From HGM04593 sp045657945 (lineage in GTDB: Bacteria; Bacteroidota; Bacteroidia; Bacteroidales; Bacteroidaceae), in assembly GCA_045657945.1 (NCBI GenBank), contig JAZOUB010000015.1:124001-188000 (forward strand): a stretch of 64,000 bases of DNA, in the 5' to 3' direction. This document shows, one piece after another, positions 17,245 to 24,469 of the stretch. The position numbers and the translations under genes were made by a program. Numbering within the stretch: the first letter of the stretch is position 1; each line of letters starts with the position of its first letter. The notes beneath the pieces are model-generated. The model made no database searches. It saw nothing but the letters and a program-made list of their open reading frames with translations, and was not told the DNA's origin.

Positions 17245-18012
17245 TCATTTCTTCATTCCGCGCAGTTTGATGCGTGTAAGCACCTGCTTTGTGTTGAGCG
17301 AGAAATCACCGTTCATCATCCAGCCATAATATCCGGGATCACGGTCAAGCACCGCATCAACAGGCATCCCCTTGTACTTACCGAAGTTGAACACTTCGTT
17401 GCCGTTTGCATCATAGACAATGCGGCCTGCGAAATCGACATTGTTCGTAAACGACGACTCCTTTGAGAGCGCCTCCATGTCATTTGGCAAATCTTCGTAG
17501 TGATCAAGCTGAGCCTTGAGCACATCGTATGTCGCACGGGTATCGGCAAGCGCACTGTGGGCATCCTCAAGATTCTCGCCACAATAAAACTTGTATGCCG
17601 CTGACAAAGTGCGTGGCTCGCGCTTGTGATACAGGACCTGCACATCTATTGCCCTCAGACGCGAAAGGTCGATGTCAACCTGTGCGCGCAGGAACTCCTC
17701 GGCAAGCAGAGGTAAATCGAAGCGGTTTGAATTGAAACCGGCAACATCACATCCCTCGAATTCATTTGCAATCTCGCGTGCAACCTCCTTGAAGGTTGGG
17801 CAATCCTTTACATCGGCATCATAGATACCATGCACTGCCGAAGCACCCTCGGGGATATGCATCTCGGGGTTGATACGCTTGGTATATTCCATTTCCCTAC
17901 CGTCGGGCATAACCTTGATGTAACATATTTCAACGATACGATCCTTAGAAATGTCCGTACCCGTTGTCTCAAGGTCGAAGAATATTATAGGTTTTACCAG
18001 ATTCAGTTTCAT
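17245..18012 (-). CDS. DnaQ-like 3'-5' exonuclease with a C-terminal DUF3820-like segment
   Basis: A 255-residue DEDDh exonuclease. Exo I is FFDLETTGTD (residues about 11-20), Exo II is AGFNSNRFDLPLL and Exo III is HSALADTRAT, carrying the acidic metal ligands and the catalytic His. The C-terminal 60-70 residues (VFNFGKYKGMPVDAVL) match the small DUF3820-like module often added to Bacteroidetes exonucleases. It lies 10 bp downstream of dnaN, so it may supply proofreading near the clamp or act in repair, but it is not proven to be the polymerase III epsilon subunit. Confidence 0.9.
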   Translation of the reverse strand: MKLNLVKPIIFFDLETTGTDISKDRIVEICYIKVMPDGREMEYTKRINPEMHIPEGASAVHGIYDADVKDCPTFKEVAREIANEFEGCDVAGFNSNRFDLPLLAEEFLRAQVDIDLSRLRAIDVQVLYHKREPRTLSAAYKFYCGENLEDAHSALADTRATYDVLKAQLDHYEDLPNDMEALSKESSFTNNVDFAGRIVYDANGNEVFNFGKYKGMPVDAVLDRDPGYYGWMMNGDFSLNTKQVLTRIKLRGMKK

Positions 18013-18022
18013 GAACAGCTAA

Positions 18023-19147
18023 TTAGTCGGTAAGCATCATTGGCATCAACAACATAAGCAACTCCTGCTTGTCAACCTGCTCGGCAGGAACAATTACACC
18101 GGCGCGTGAAGGATCGGCAAGTTCAATCACCACATCCTGACCCGGAGTATTGTTGAGAATATCGATGAGGAATGATGCACGGAAACCGATGTTCATTGAT
18201 GCACCCTCGTAGCTGCAAGTAATGCTCTCCTCGGCCGATGTTGAGAAGTCTGTATCCTGAGCCGAAATCACCACCTTGTTATCCTCAAGGTGCAACTTAA
18301 TGAGACTCACCTGTGACGAGAAGATTGCCACACGACGCAGAGTGCTTATCAACGCTGCACGGTCAACAGTGAGCTTGTGAGGGTTGTTCTGTGGGATAAC
18401 AGAATTGTAGTTTGGATAACGGCCATCGAAGAGGCGGCAAACCAACTTATACTCGCCCATATCGAAGATAGCGAAGCGGCCATCGAACTCAACAGCAACA
18501 TCCTCCTGCTCGTCCTTACCAAGCAAGTTCTTCAACAATGTAGCAGGCTTCTTTGGAAGAATGAAAGCCGACTTCTCGGCGCCTGTAACAGAATAGTCAC
18601 GGCAACGGACAAGCTTGTGACCGTCAGAAGCAACCATTGTAATGCTGTCGGGAGCAAAGTCGAAATACACACCGCACATAACGGGGCGAACCTCGTCATC
18701 GGCCGCAGCGAACAAAGAGCAAGAAATACCGCTTGCCAGAACCTTTGTAGGAACTGTTATTGCCACTGCGCTCTCGCCAAGCACGGCTGCCGAAGGGTAC
18801 TCGTCGGCATTCTGGCCAACGAGGCTATATTTACCGTTCTGGTAGTATATTGTTATCTCAAGAGTCTCTTTCTTGACCTCGAAACGGATTGGCTGCTCCG
18901 AAATCTCCTTCAATGAATCAATGAGAATCTTTGAAGAGATGGCAAAGCTGAAATCCTCGGAACAGTCAACAACCTCGAGCGAAGTGTTGAGAGTATTGTC
19001 GGGATCCGAAGCTGTAAGGACGAGCTTGTTGCCTTCGAGTTCAAACAGGATACAATCCAATACGGGAATTGTGTTTTTTGAATTGATTACACGGCTGATA
19101 GTCTGCAGACGAGACGACAGCAAAGAACTTGATACTGTAAAATTCAT
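18023..19147 (-). CDS. dnaN: DNA polymerase III beta subunit (sliding clamp)
   Basis: The ring-shaped processivity clamp. The 374-residue product starts MNFTVSSSLLSSRLQTISRV, contains the three clamp domains and ends with a conserved hydrophobic tail (ELLMLLMPMMLTD), which in other clamps lines the partner-binding cleft. It is the first gene of a leftward operon that continues with an exonuclease, the coaBC fusion, recN and rlmB. It is not next to dnaA in this window. A TATCTTTG -7 box lies at 19212-19219. Confidence 0.97.
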   Translation of the reverse strand: MNFTVSSSLLSSRLQTISRVINSKNTIPVLDCILFELEGNKLVLTASDPDNTLNTSLEVVDCSEDFSFAISSKILIDSLKEISEQPIRFEVKKETLEITIYYQNGKYSLVGQNADEYPSAAVLGESAVAITVPTKVLASGISCSLFAAADDEVRPVMCGVYFDFAPDSITMVASDGHKLVRCRDYSVTGAEKSAFILPKKPATLLKNLLGKDEQEDVAVEFDGRFAIFDMGEYKLVCRLFDGRYPNYNSVIPQNNPHKLTVDRAALISTLRRVAIFSSQVSLIKLHLEDNKVVISAQDTDFSTSAEESITCSYEGASMNIGFRASFLIDILNNTPGQDVVIELADPSRAGVIVPAEQVDKQELLMLLMPMMLTD

Positions 19148-19191
19148 GGTATAAAAGTTTTAATTGATTTCCAAATTCAATCTTCGCGCTC

Positions 19192-19219
19192 GCTCGCGCG
19201 CGAGCTACCTACAAAGATA
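19192..19219 (-). promoter_or_regulatory. dnaN promoter -7 box and GC-rich leader palindrome
   Basis: On the minus strand TATCTTTG (19219-19212) matches the -7 consensus. Just downstream, where the mRNA should begin, is the perfect palindrome GCTCGCGCGCGAGC (19192-19205), very unlike the AT-rich surroundings. It could be a 5' stabilising hairpin or a protein site. Confidence 0.6.
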
Positions 19220-19259
19220 AACTAAATATATAGAAAGTGATAAAAATGGGGCGAAAAAA

Positions 19260-19290
19260 TTGCATTTCGCGAATAAAAGAACTATTTTCG
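19260..19290 (+). promoter_or_regulatory. Probable promoter of the DUF3127 gene
   Basis: TTG (19260-19262), 20 nt, then TATTTTCG (19283-19290), seven of eight matches to TAnnTTTG, ending 20 bp before the ATG. Confidence 0.5.
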
Positions 19291-19310
19291 CCACCAATTT
19301 AAAGACTATT

Positions 19311-19682
19311 ATGGAGATTACAGGAAAAATCATCGCCGTGCTTCAGGAAAGAGGCGGCGTATCAAAGACAGGAAACGAGTGGAAAATGCAGGAATATGTT
19401 TTGGAAACACACGAACAGTTCCCAAAGAAGTTATGTTTTAACGTATTCGGTGCAGACAAGATAGCAGCGTTCAACATCCAGGCTGGCGACGAGCTCACAG
19501 TATCATTCGACATCAACGCTCGCGAGTACAACGGCCGTTGGTACAACGATATCCGCGCTTGGAAAGTAGAGAGAGGTACAGCTGCTCCTGCTGCTGTTGA
19601 CACCCCGGTCATCAACGCACCAAAGGTTGAGGTACCCGACTTCAGCAAAGCTGCGAACGACCCGGATGACCTTCCATTCTAA
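19311..19682 (+). CDS. DUF3127 protein with an SSB-like acidic tail
   Basis: A 123-residue protein. Residues 1-88 match the DUF3127 family: MEITGKIIAVLQ, WKMQEYVLETHEQFP, LCFNVFGADKIA and NGRWYNDIRAWKVE. The pattern is an OB-fold-like series of beta strands resembling single-stranded DNA-binding protein. A proline/alanine-rich linker leads to the terminal DDLPF, the same type of tip that SSB uses to recruit partners. DUF3127 has no settled function; a nucleic-acid-binding role is my inference. It diverges from dnaN and is followed by a perfect 42-nt palindromic terminator. The ATG at 19311 was chosen over 19260 because it lies after the promoter and starts at the family motif. Confidence 0.85.
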   Translation: MEITGKIIAVLQERGGVSKTGNEWKMQEYVLETHEQFPKKLCFNVFGADKIAAFNIQAGDELTVSFDINAREYNGRWYNDIRAWKVERGTAAPAAVDTPVINAPKVEVPDFSKAANDPDDLPF

Positions 19683-19699
19683 AAAAAAGAATAGACATT

Positions 19700-19741
19700 A
19701 AAATAGCAGAGGATTGCAATATTGCAATCCTCTGCTATTTT
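19700..19741 (+). terminator. Perfect 42-nt palindromic terminator after the DUF3127 gene
   Basis: Two 21-bp arms, fully complementary with no loop bases other than the central AT/AT, ending in TTTT. It marks the end of the DUF3127 transcript, 18 bp after the stop codon. Confidence 0.85.
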
Positions 19742-19802
19742 AATAATGTTGACAGAATCCACTTTGGGACACTGCAACAAACAGCTTTGACAATAGTCAA
19801 AA

Positions 19803-19841
19803 AACAACAAGGGGACAATCGATTGATCGCCCCTTGTTGTT
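19803..19841 (-). terminator. Terminator of rho
   Basis: AACAACAAGGGG (19803-19814) pairs with CCCCTTGTTGTT (19830-19841). On the minus strand the stem is followed by a T-run, 13 bp after the rho stop codon. Confidence 0.85.
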
Positions 19842-19854
19842 ATAATTCAAACCA

Positions 19855-21837
19855 TTACGAATTCATACTTAGCAAAAACTCATCATTATCCTTCGTCCTT
19901 TCCAATCTGTCCTTCAAGAACTCCATTGCCTCGATTGGTGTCATGTCTGAAAGATGCTTGCGCAGAATCCACATGCGGTCGAGTGTCTGGCGATCGAGCA
20001 ACAGGTCATCGCGGCGTGTTGACGAAGCAATGATGTTGACTGCAGGGAATATACGCTTGTTCGCAAGTGAGCGATCGAGCTGCAATTCCATGTTACCGGT
20101 ACCCTTGAACTCCTCAAAAATAACCTCGTCCATCTTTGAGCCGGTGTCAATGAGGGCTGTTGCAATGATGGTGAGCGAACCGCCATTCTCAATGTTTCGT
20201 GCAGCACCGAAGAAACGCTTTGGTTTGTGCAAGGCGTTGGCATCGACACCACCCGAAAGCACCTTGCCCGATGCAGGAGAAACGGTATTATAGGCACGCG
20301 CAAGGCGTGTTATAGAGTCAAGGAAAATAACTACATCGTGACCGCACTCAACCATTCGTTTTGCACGCTCAAGAACAATTCCTGCGATTTTCACATGACG
20401 CTCGGCGGGTTCATCGAATGTAGATGCAATGACCTCGGCATTTACCGAACGAGCCATGTCGGTTACCTCCTCGGGGCGCTCGTCAATGAGCAGCATAATC
20501 ATATAAGCCTCGGGGTGATTTGCCGAAATTGCATTGGCAATATCCTTCAGGAGCATTGTCTTACCGGTCTTTGGCTGGGCTACAATGAGTGCACGCTGTC
20601 CCTTGCCGATTGGCGAGAAGAGATCTACCACGCGTGCCGACACATTGTCATAACTACCGGCACAAAGTGTAAACTTCTCATCGGGGAACAATGGGGTTAG
20701 GTTCTCGAACGATACACGGTCGCGCACAAGTTCGGGCGCAAGACCGTTGATGCGGTTAACCTTTACAAGAGGGAAATATTTCTCTCCTGCCGATGCTGGA
20801 CGGATTATACCCTCGACAACATCACCGGTCTTGAGACCATAGAGCTTTATCTGTGACTGCGAAACATACACATCGTCGGGCGATGCAAGATAGTTGTAGT
20901 CGGAAGAGCGAAGGAAGCCGTAATTGTCGGGCATGATTTCAAGAACACCCTCAACGCGCAGCACATCGGCGAAATCGTACTGTTTTGGAGCAGCCGGTTT
21001 CTCCTCGGGCTGTGCCTGCTCGCGTTTTTCGTTATTGCTACGGTTCTTCTTGTTATTTTTATTGTTGTCGTTATTCTTCTGTGCCTTGCCAGCCTTCTCG
21101 AATTTGTCTACAAGTTCTGCAGGCAACTCTGTCGAATCGGTTGGCAAATTCTCAATTGCAACAAAATCCTCTCCACTCTCGGCAACTGTTTCAACGGGTT
21201 GCTCCTCAACAGCGAGCACTTGCTCCACCGGCTGTTCGGCAGCCTTGTTCTTTGGTTTGCGTCCGCGTTTTTTGGGTGCGCTGTCATTCTTCTCATCAGG
21301 AGCCTCTGAGGCAGGCTCTGCTGTTGCAACCTCTGCTAGGGGAACTTCGGGCTGAACAGCCTCTACCGCTGCAACTTTTTCATTCTTTGGCTTACGGCCA
21401 CGCTTCTTTGGTTGTACCGACTCGCTCGCCGGTTTTGGGGTGTCAACCTGAGGAATGGCCACATCTGCTACCTGTGCAACAGTTTTTTCTTCTACAACAG
21501 GGGCTGCAGTTTGCTTGACAGGAGCCGGCTGCTCATTTTTCGGTTTCTGAGGTTCAGCCTTTTCAACCTTAACAGCCTTCTCGCCATTGGCGGTATATAC
21601 TTTGCTTGGAGCATCGCTATGAATACGGTTACGACGATGCTCACGACGGTTCATTCTGTTCTCCTCCTTCACCACAGCAGGCGCACCGCTCTGGCTGTTC
21701 TGCATAGCCTGACCGTCGAGAATGCGATAGATAAGTGAATCCCTGTCGAGAGACCTGGTACCTTTGATTCCTAAATTTTGAGCAATAGACTGCAATTCTG
21801 CCATCTCCTTGCTCCTCAATTGTTCTATGTGATACAT
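19855..21837 (-). CDS. rho: Transcription termination factor Rho with a long disordered insert
   Basis: The hexameric RNA-dependent ATPase that ends transcription. The 660-residue product (E. coli Rho has 419) has a Rho_N helical domain (about 1-40), then roughly 240 residues rich in K, E, P, A, Q and N with two KKRGRKPKN motifs (AT-hook-like RGRKP). The RNA-binding cold-shock domain follows (GVLEIMPDNYGFLRSS), then the RecA-like core with Walker A PKTGKTMLL near 425, Walker B VIFLDSITRLARAYN near 505, and SGGVDANALHKPKRF. Long inserts are known in Bacteroides Rho and have been tied to phase separation. The ATG at 21837 (MYHIEQ) was chosen because family members start this way; the longer frame to 21882 adds a hydrophobic extension not expected in Rho. 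Confidence 0.96.
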   Translation of the reverse strand: MYHIEQLRSKEMAELQSIAQNLGIKGTRSLDRDSLIYRILDGQAMQNSQSGAPAVVKEENRMNRREHRRNRIHSDAPSKVYTANGEKAVKVEKAEPQKPKNEQPAPVKQTAAPVVEEKTVAQVADVAIPQVDTPKPASESVQPKKRGRKPKNEKVAAVEAVQPEVPLAEVATAEPASEAPDEKNDSAPKKRGRKPKNKAAEQPVEQVLAVEEQPVETVAESGEDFVAIENLPTDSTELPAELVDKFEKAGKAQKNNDNNKNNKKNRSNNEKREQAQPEEKPAAPKQYDFADVLRVEGVLEIMPDNYGFLRSSDYNYLASPDDVYVSQSQIKLYGLKTGDVVEGIIRPASAGEKYFPLVKVNRINGLAPELVRDRVSFENLTPLFPDEKFTLCAGSYDNVSARVVDLFSPIGKGQRALIVAQPKTGKTMLLKDIANAISANHPEAYMIMLLIDERPEEVTDMARSVNAEVIASTFDEPAERHVKIAGIVLERAKRMVECGHDVVIFLDSITRLARAYNTVSPASGKVLSGGVDANALHKPKRFFGAARNIENGGSLTIIATALIDTGSKMDEVIFEEFKGTGNMELQLDRSLANKRIFPAVNIIASSTRRDDLLLDRQTLDRMWILRKHLSDMTPIEAMEFLKDRLERTKDNDEFLLSMNS

Positions 21838-21940
21838 AAATAAGATGAAGATGCTTGCCCACAATGACGGGAAAGCCCACAATAATGAAAATCTAAAAAA
21901 GAAAATTTATTGATTGAAAATGCATGGCACACACATGCCC

Positions 21941-21964
21941 TGCATTATTTGTAATGCAAAGATA
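21941..21964 (-). promoter_or_regulatory. rho promoter -7 box with adjoining hairpin
   Basis: TATCTTTG (21964-21957, minus strand) matches the -7 consensus, giving a leader of about 110 nt. TGCATTA-TTTG-TAATGCA (21941-21958) is a perfect hairpin at the expected mRNA 5' end. Rho genes are often autoregulated through their leaders; whether this hairpin takes part is unknown. Confidence 0.55.
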
Positions 21965-22013
21965 GTTATTTTGTTTAAAACTCGCTGTTTTTTTAGTTTT
22001 TTTTTACAAAGTA

Positions 22014-23162
22014 TCAGAAGAGTTCCTTGAATTTCTGTGCCACCTCTTCCAGTGTTGACATACGGGCAATGATTGTTCCCCGGTTGTTTATAAGAACCGC
22101 GGCTGGCAGTTCGGTAATGCCGTATGCAGCCGCAACTTCGGCACTACCGCCCAAAGGATTGCACAGTTGCACCCACTCTGCACCCGATTTTGCTATAAGC
22201 GCCTTGCAGTCATCAATACTGCCATCGAGCGAAACACCTACAATCTGCAAGCCCTTGCTCCTGTATCTGCCATATTGCGCCGACATGGACTGCAGCAAAC
22301 CCTCTGCACCGCTATGCCAGGTTGCCCAGAAAAGTACAAGGGTATATTTGTTGGCAAACACCTCGTCCGACAGCAACACTGTACCGCCATTTATGTTGTT
22401 GAGTTCAAAGTTCTGGAATTTCTTGCCAACTGCGGTCGCTTCAAGGCTTTTGACCATCTCATCGAGATACTTGCCGGTCATTGCCTCATCAATGACATCG
22501 CTCTCCACCCTCTTCTTCATCACATCGAAGAGTTTATCACGATGCTCAACAGGAACCTTGTCGAACAACGGCAACAGTTTAGCCGATGATACGACACCTA
22601 CCGACTGTACAAGATAGAAATAACCGACAGGAGTCTGTATATTCTCCTTTATCTCTTTCAATGAATAGGCATCGAATATTCCATTTGCGAATGTAAGCAC
22701 ATCATTTATGCTGTCACGCATAGCACAGTCAACAGCAAGCATATCCAAGGATTCGGGTTGACACAACTTGCGTAAGTTGACAATTTTCACTTTCTCGTCC
22801 ATGAAACGGTTCAAACGTTCATTCCTCGAAGTTCCGCTCAAAAAGACATCACCTGTAAAATCGATAGTAACCACACCGGGTTCAAGAACAACATAACCAC
22901 CGTCTATAACCTGCTGAGAAGAGATAAAACGCACGACAACTGCGGTATCGGAACTTGTGAATGAAAAACATCCGTTCTTTACGACTGCCGAATCTACAGG
23001 CGCAAGAATGTCGTCAACAGGTGTCATGTAAAGCACCGTACCATCGGGAGCCGATGCATAACGGCCATCTATTTTACAAACGACACTCGTCTCTTTATCA
23101 CCACTCTTTGAGCAAGAGAAAAGAATGAGCGAGGAGAGCAGAAGAGGGAATATTATTTTCAT
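22014..23162 (-). CDS. Thioredoxin-fold (TlpA-like) lipoprotein lacking the CxxC pair
   Basis: A 382-residue lipoprotein: signal peptide and lipobox LFSC (Cys17), an N-terminal DUF4369-like beta domain (about 25-120), a helical middle and a C-terminal AhpC/TSA-TlpA thioredoxin fold (about 245-382). The active-site region reads FWATWHSGAEGLL near residue 280, where relatives have WCxPC, so both redox cysteines are gone. The cis-proline region (ELPAAVLINNRG) remains. It is the last gene of the susC-led operon, 24 bp after the lipocalin-like gene. It probably binds something or plays a structural part, and is unlikely to be an oxidoreductase. Confidence 0.85.
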   Translation of the reverse strand: MKIIFPLLLSSLILFSCSKSGDKETSVVCKIDGRYASAPDGTVLYMTPVDDILAPVDSAVVKNGCFSFTSSDTAVVVRFISSQQVIDGGYVVLEPGVVTIDFTGDVFLSGTSRNERLNRFMDEKVKIVNLRKLCQPESLDMLAVDCAMRDSINDVLTFANGIFDAYSLKEIKENIQTPVGYFYLVQSVGVVSSAKLLPLFDKVPVEHRDKLFDVMKKRVESDVIDEAMTGKYLDEMVKSLEATAVGKKFQNFELNNINGGTVLLSDEVFANKYTLVLFWATWHSGAEGLLQSMSAQYGRYRSKGLQIVGVSLDGSIDDCKALIAKSGAEWVQLCNPLGGSAEVAAAYGITELPAAVLINNRGTIIARMSTLEEVAQKFKELF

Positions 23163-23186
23163 TTTACAGAAATTGGAGTTACACCA

Positions 23187-23654
23187 TTATTCTACAGACT
23201 CGAACCACTCGACAATCTCATCAGGAACTTCGTTGCAACGCACATACTTGCACACATCGCCACTCTGGGCATCGGCAGTGAGCAGCATTGATCCTTCGTA
23301 GAGTTCGGTCACGATATACGAGTTGTTCCAGTCACCTGTGCCATAGTCATACTTTCCGCTAAGAATGTATCCTTTATATTCATCCTTTGTTATCTCGTAG
23401 CTGCCTGTGAGACGGCGTGGATACATGCTATCAAATTTCTGATACATTGTATATGTCCTGTCCCTGCGCACGAATTCTATGTAGCAGTACAACCCGTCGG
23501 GGAGCTGTTCGCCGTTCACCTCGGAAAGTGTCCAGATGCCCGAGATATTGTTCGGGGTAACCTCGAGCTGCTGTGGCGCGGTCTCTTCATCTCGTGTACA
23601 TGATGCAAGCACAAGAACAAGCATCAATGCCATTGTCTTCAAGAATCTCTTCAT
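23187..23654 (-). CDS. Small lipocalin-like lipoprotein
   Basis: A 155-residue lipoprotein with signal peptide and lipobox LASC followed by TRDEE, an acidic run typical of surface-exported Bacteroidetes lipoproteins. The rest is beta-rich (ISGIWTLSEVNGEQLPDG, TYTMYQKFDSMYPRRLTGSY), the pattern of lipocalin-like or META-like small beta barrels. I recognise no specific family. The ATG at 23654 gives a proper signal peptide; the longer frame to 23867 is a shadow of the DUF1573 gene. It lies 8 bp after that gene. Confidence 0.75.
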   Translation of the reverse strand: MKRFLKTMALMLVLVLASCTRDEETAPQQLEVTPNNISGIWTLSEVNGEQLPDGLYCYIEFVRRDRTYTMYQKFDSMYPRRLTGSYEITKDEYKGYILSGKYDYGTGDWNNSYIVTELYEGSMLLTADAQSGDVCKYVRCNEVPDEIVEWFESVE

Positions 23655-23662
23655 AAGTATCT

Positions 23663-24457
23663 TTATTTTTCTAGTTTCACTTTTAGTGTCCTGTCCGATA
23701 TGCGACCCTCGACACCATCTATCACCACACTGAAACTGCGTGGTGCTTTGGACTGGAGCATATCGCCGTTTATTGTTATTACGATGTCGCCCTCCTCGCC
23801 GGGTGCAATCTCCCGGGGTTCGGTTGCAAACGAGGCAAATGCCGGCAACAGTTCCGACGAGAGGCACAACGGCCTTGTTCCCACATTGGCGCAGGGGATG
23901 CGCTGCTGTGGCATAGTCCCGGCCTTCACCGGTTCAAAGACAACATCCTTGCGTTTGAGTTTCAGCGCGCCCACCCTACAGGGCAGGTGATGCCATTCAT
24001 CATTGTCAATGACATTGCCAAGAAGCGTCAGTTTTGCCACCGGTTCCCTGTTTGAGAGCGAGGTGTAGATGAAAGTGTTGGTGTCAACAGTTCCCGAACG
24101 CCTATGAGGATTGAACAGTATTGCAATTACCCCCTTTTCACCGGGAGATATAATGCTGTCACCCACCTCTGCTACAGTACAACCGCAATTTGTCGTTATC
24201 CTTGTAATATTAACCGTCTTGCTGCTTGTATTGACAAAAACATACTCCATCCTTAAGGGAGAACTCTCCTCGTATATTACGCCAAAATCCTGCTGCAAGG
24301 TCTCGAAATGCAACACTTTGTCACCCCCCGGCATAAGCCGTGGCGACATGAGGGAATCGAGAGCCTCACGCGATATGATTTTCTTCTCCTGTGCTGTTGA
24401 CACGGCGCTGCCGGCAAGCAGTAACAGTGAGAGGATATACAGGATCCTTCGTTTCAT
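23663..24457 (-). CDS. DUF1573 exported protein
   Basis: A 264-residue exported protein with a type I signal peptide (LYILSLLLLAGSAVSTAQ). The DUF1573 domain, an ASPM/Spd2/Hydin-like immunoglobulin fold, is marked by HFETLQQDFGVIYEES and the signature TNCGCT at residues 89-94. A second beta-sandwich-like region follows at about 155-264. DUF1573 proteins are common in Bacteroidetes, and their function is unknown. It sits in the operon 12 bp after the subtilase. Confidence 0.85.
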   Translation of the reverse strand: MKRRILYILSLLLLAGSAVSTAQEKKIISREALDSLMSPRLMPGGDKVLHFETLQQDFGVIYEESSPLRMEYVFVNTSSKTVNITRITTNCGCTVAEVGDSIISPGEKGVIAILFNPHRRSGTVDTNTFIYTSLSNREPVAKLTLLGNVIDNDEWHHLPCRVGALKLKRKDVVFEPVKAGTMPQQRIPCANVGTRPLCLSSELLPAFASFATEPREIAPGEEGDIVITINGDMLQSKAPRSFSVVIDGVEGRISDRTLKVKLEK

Positions 24458-24469
24458 TGTTCAGGGATA

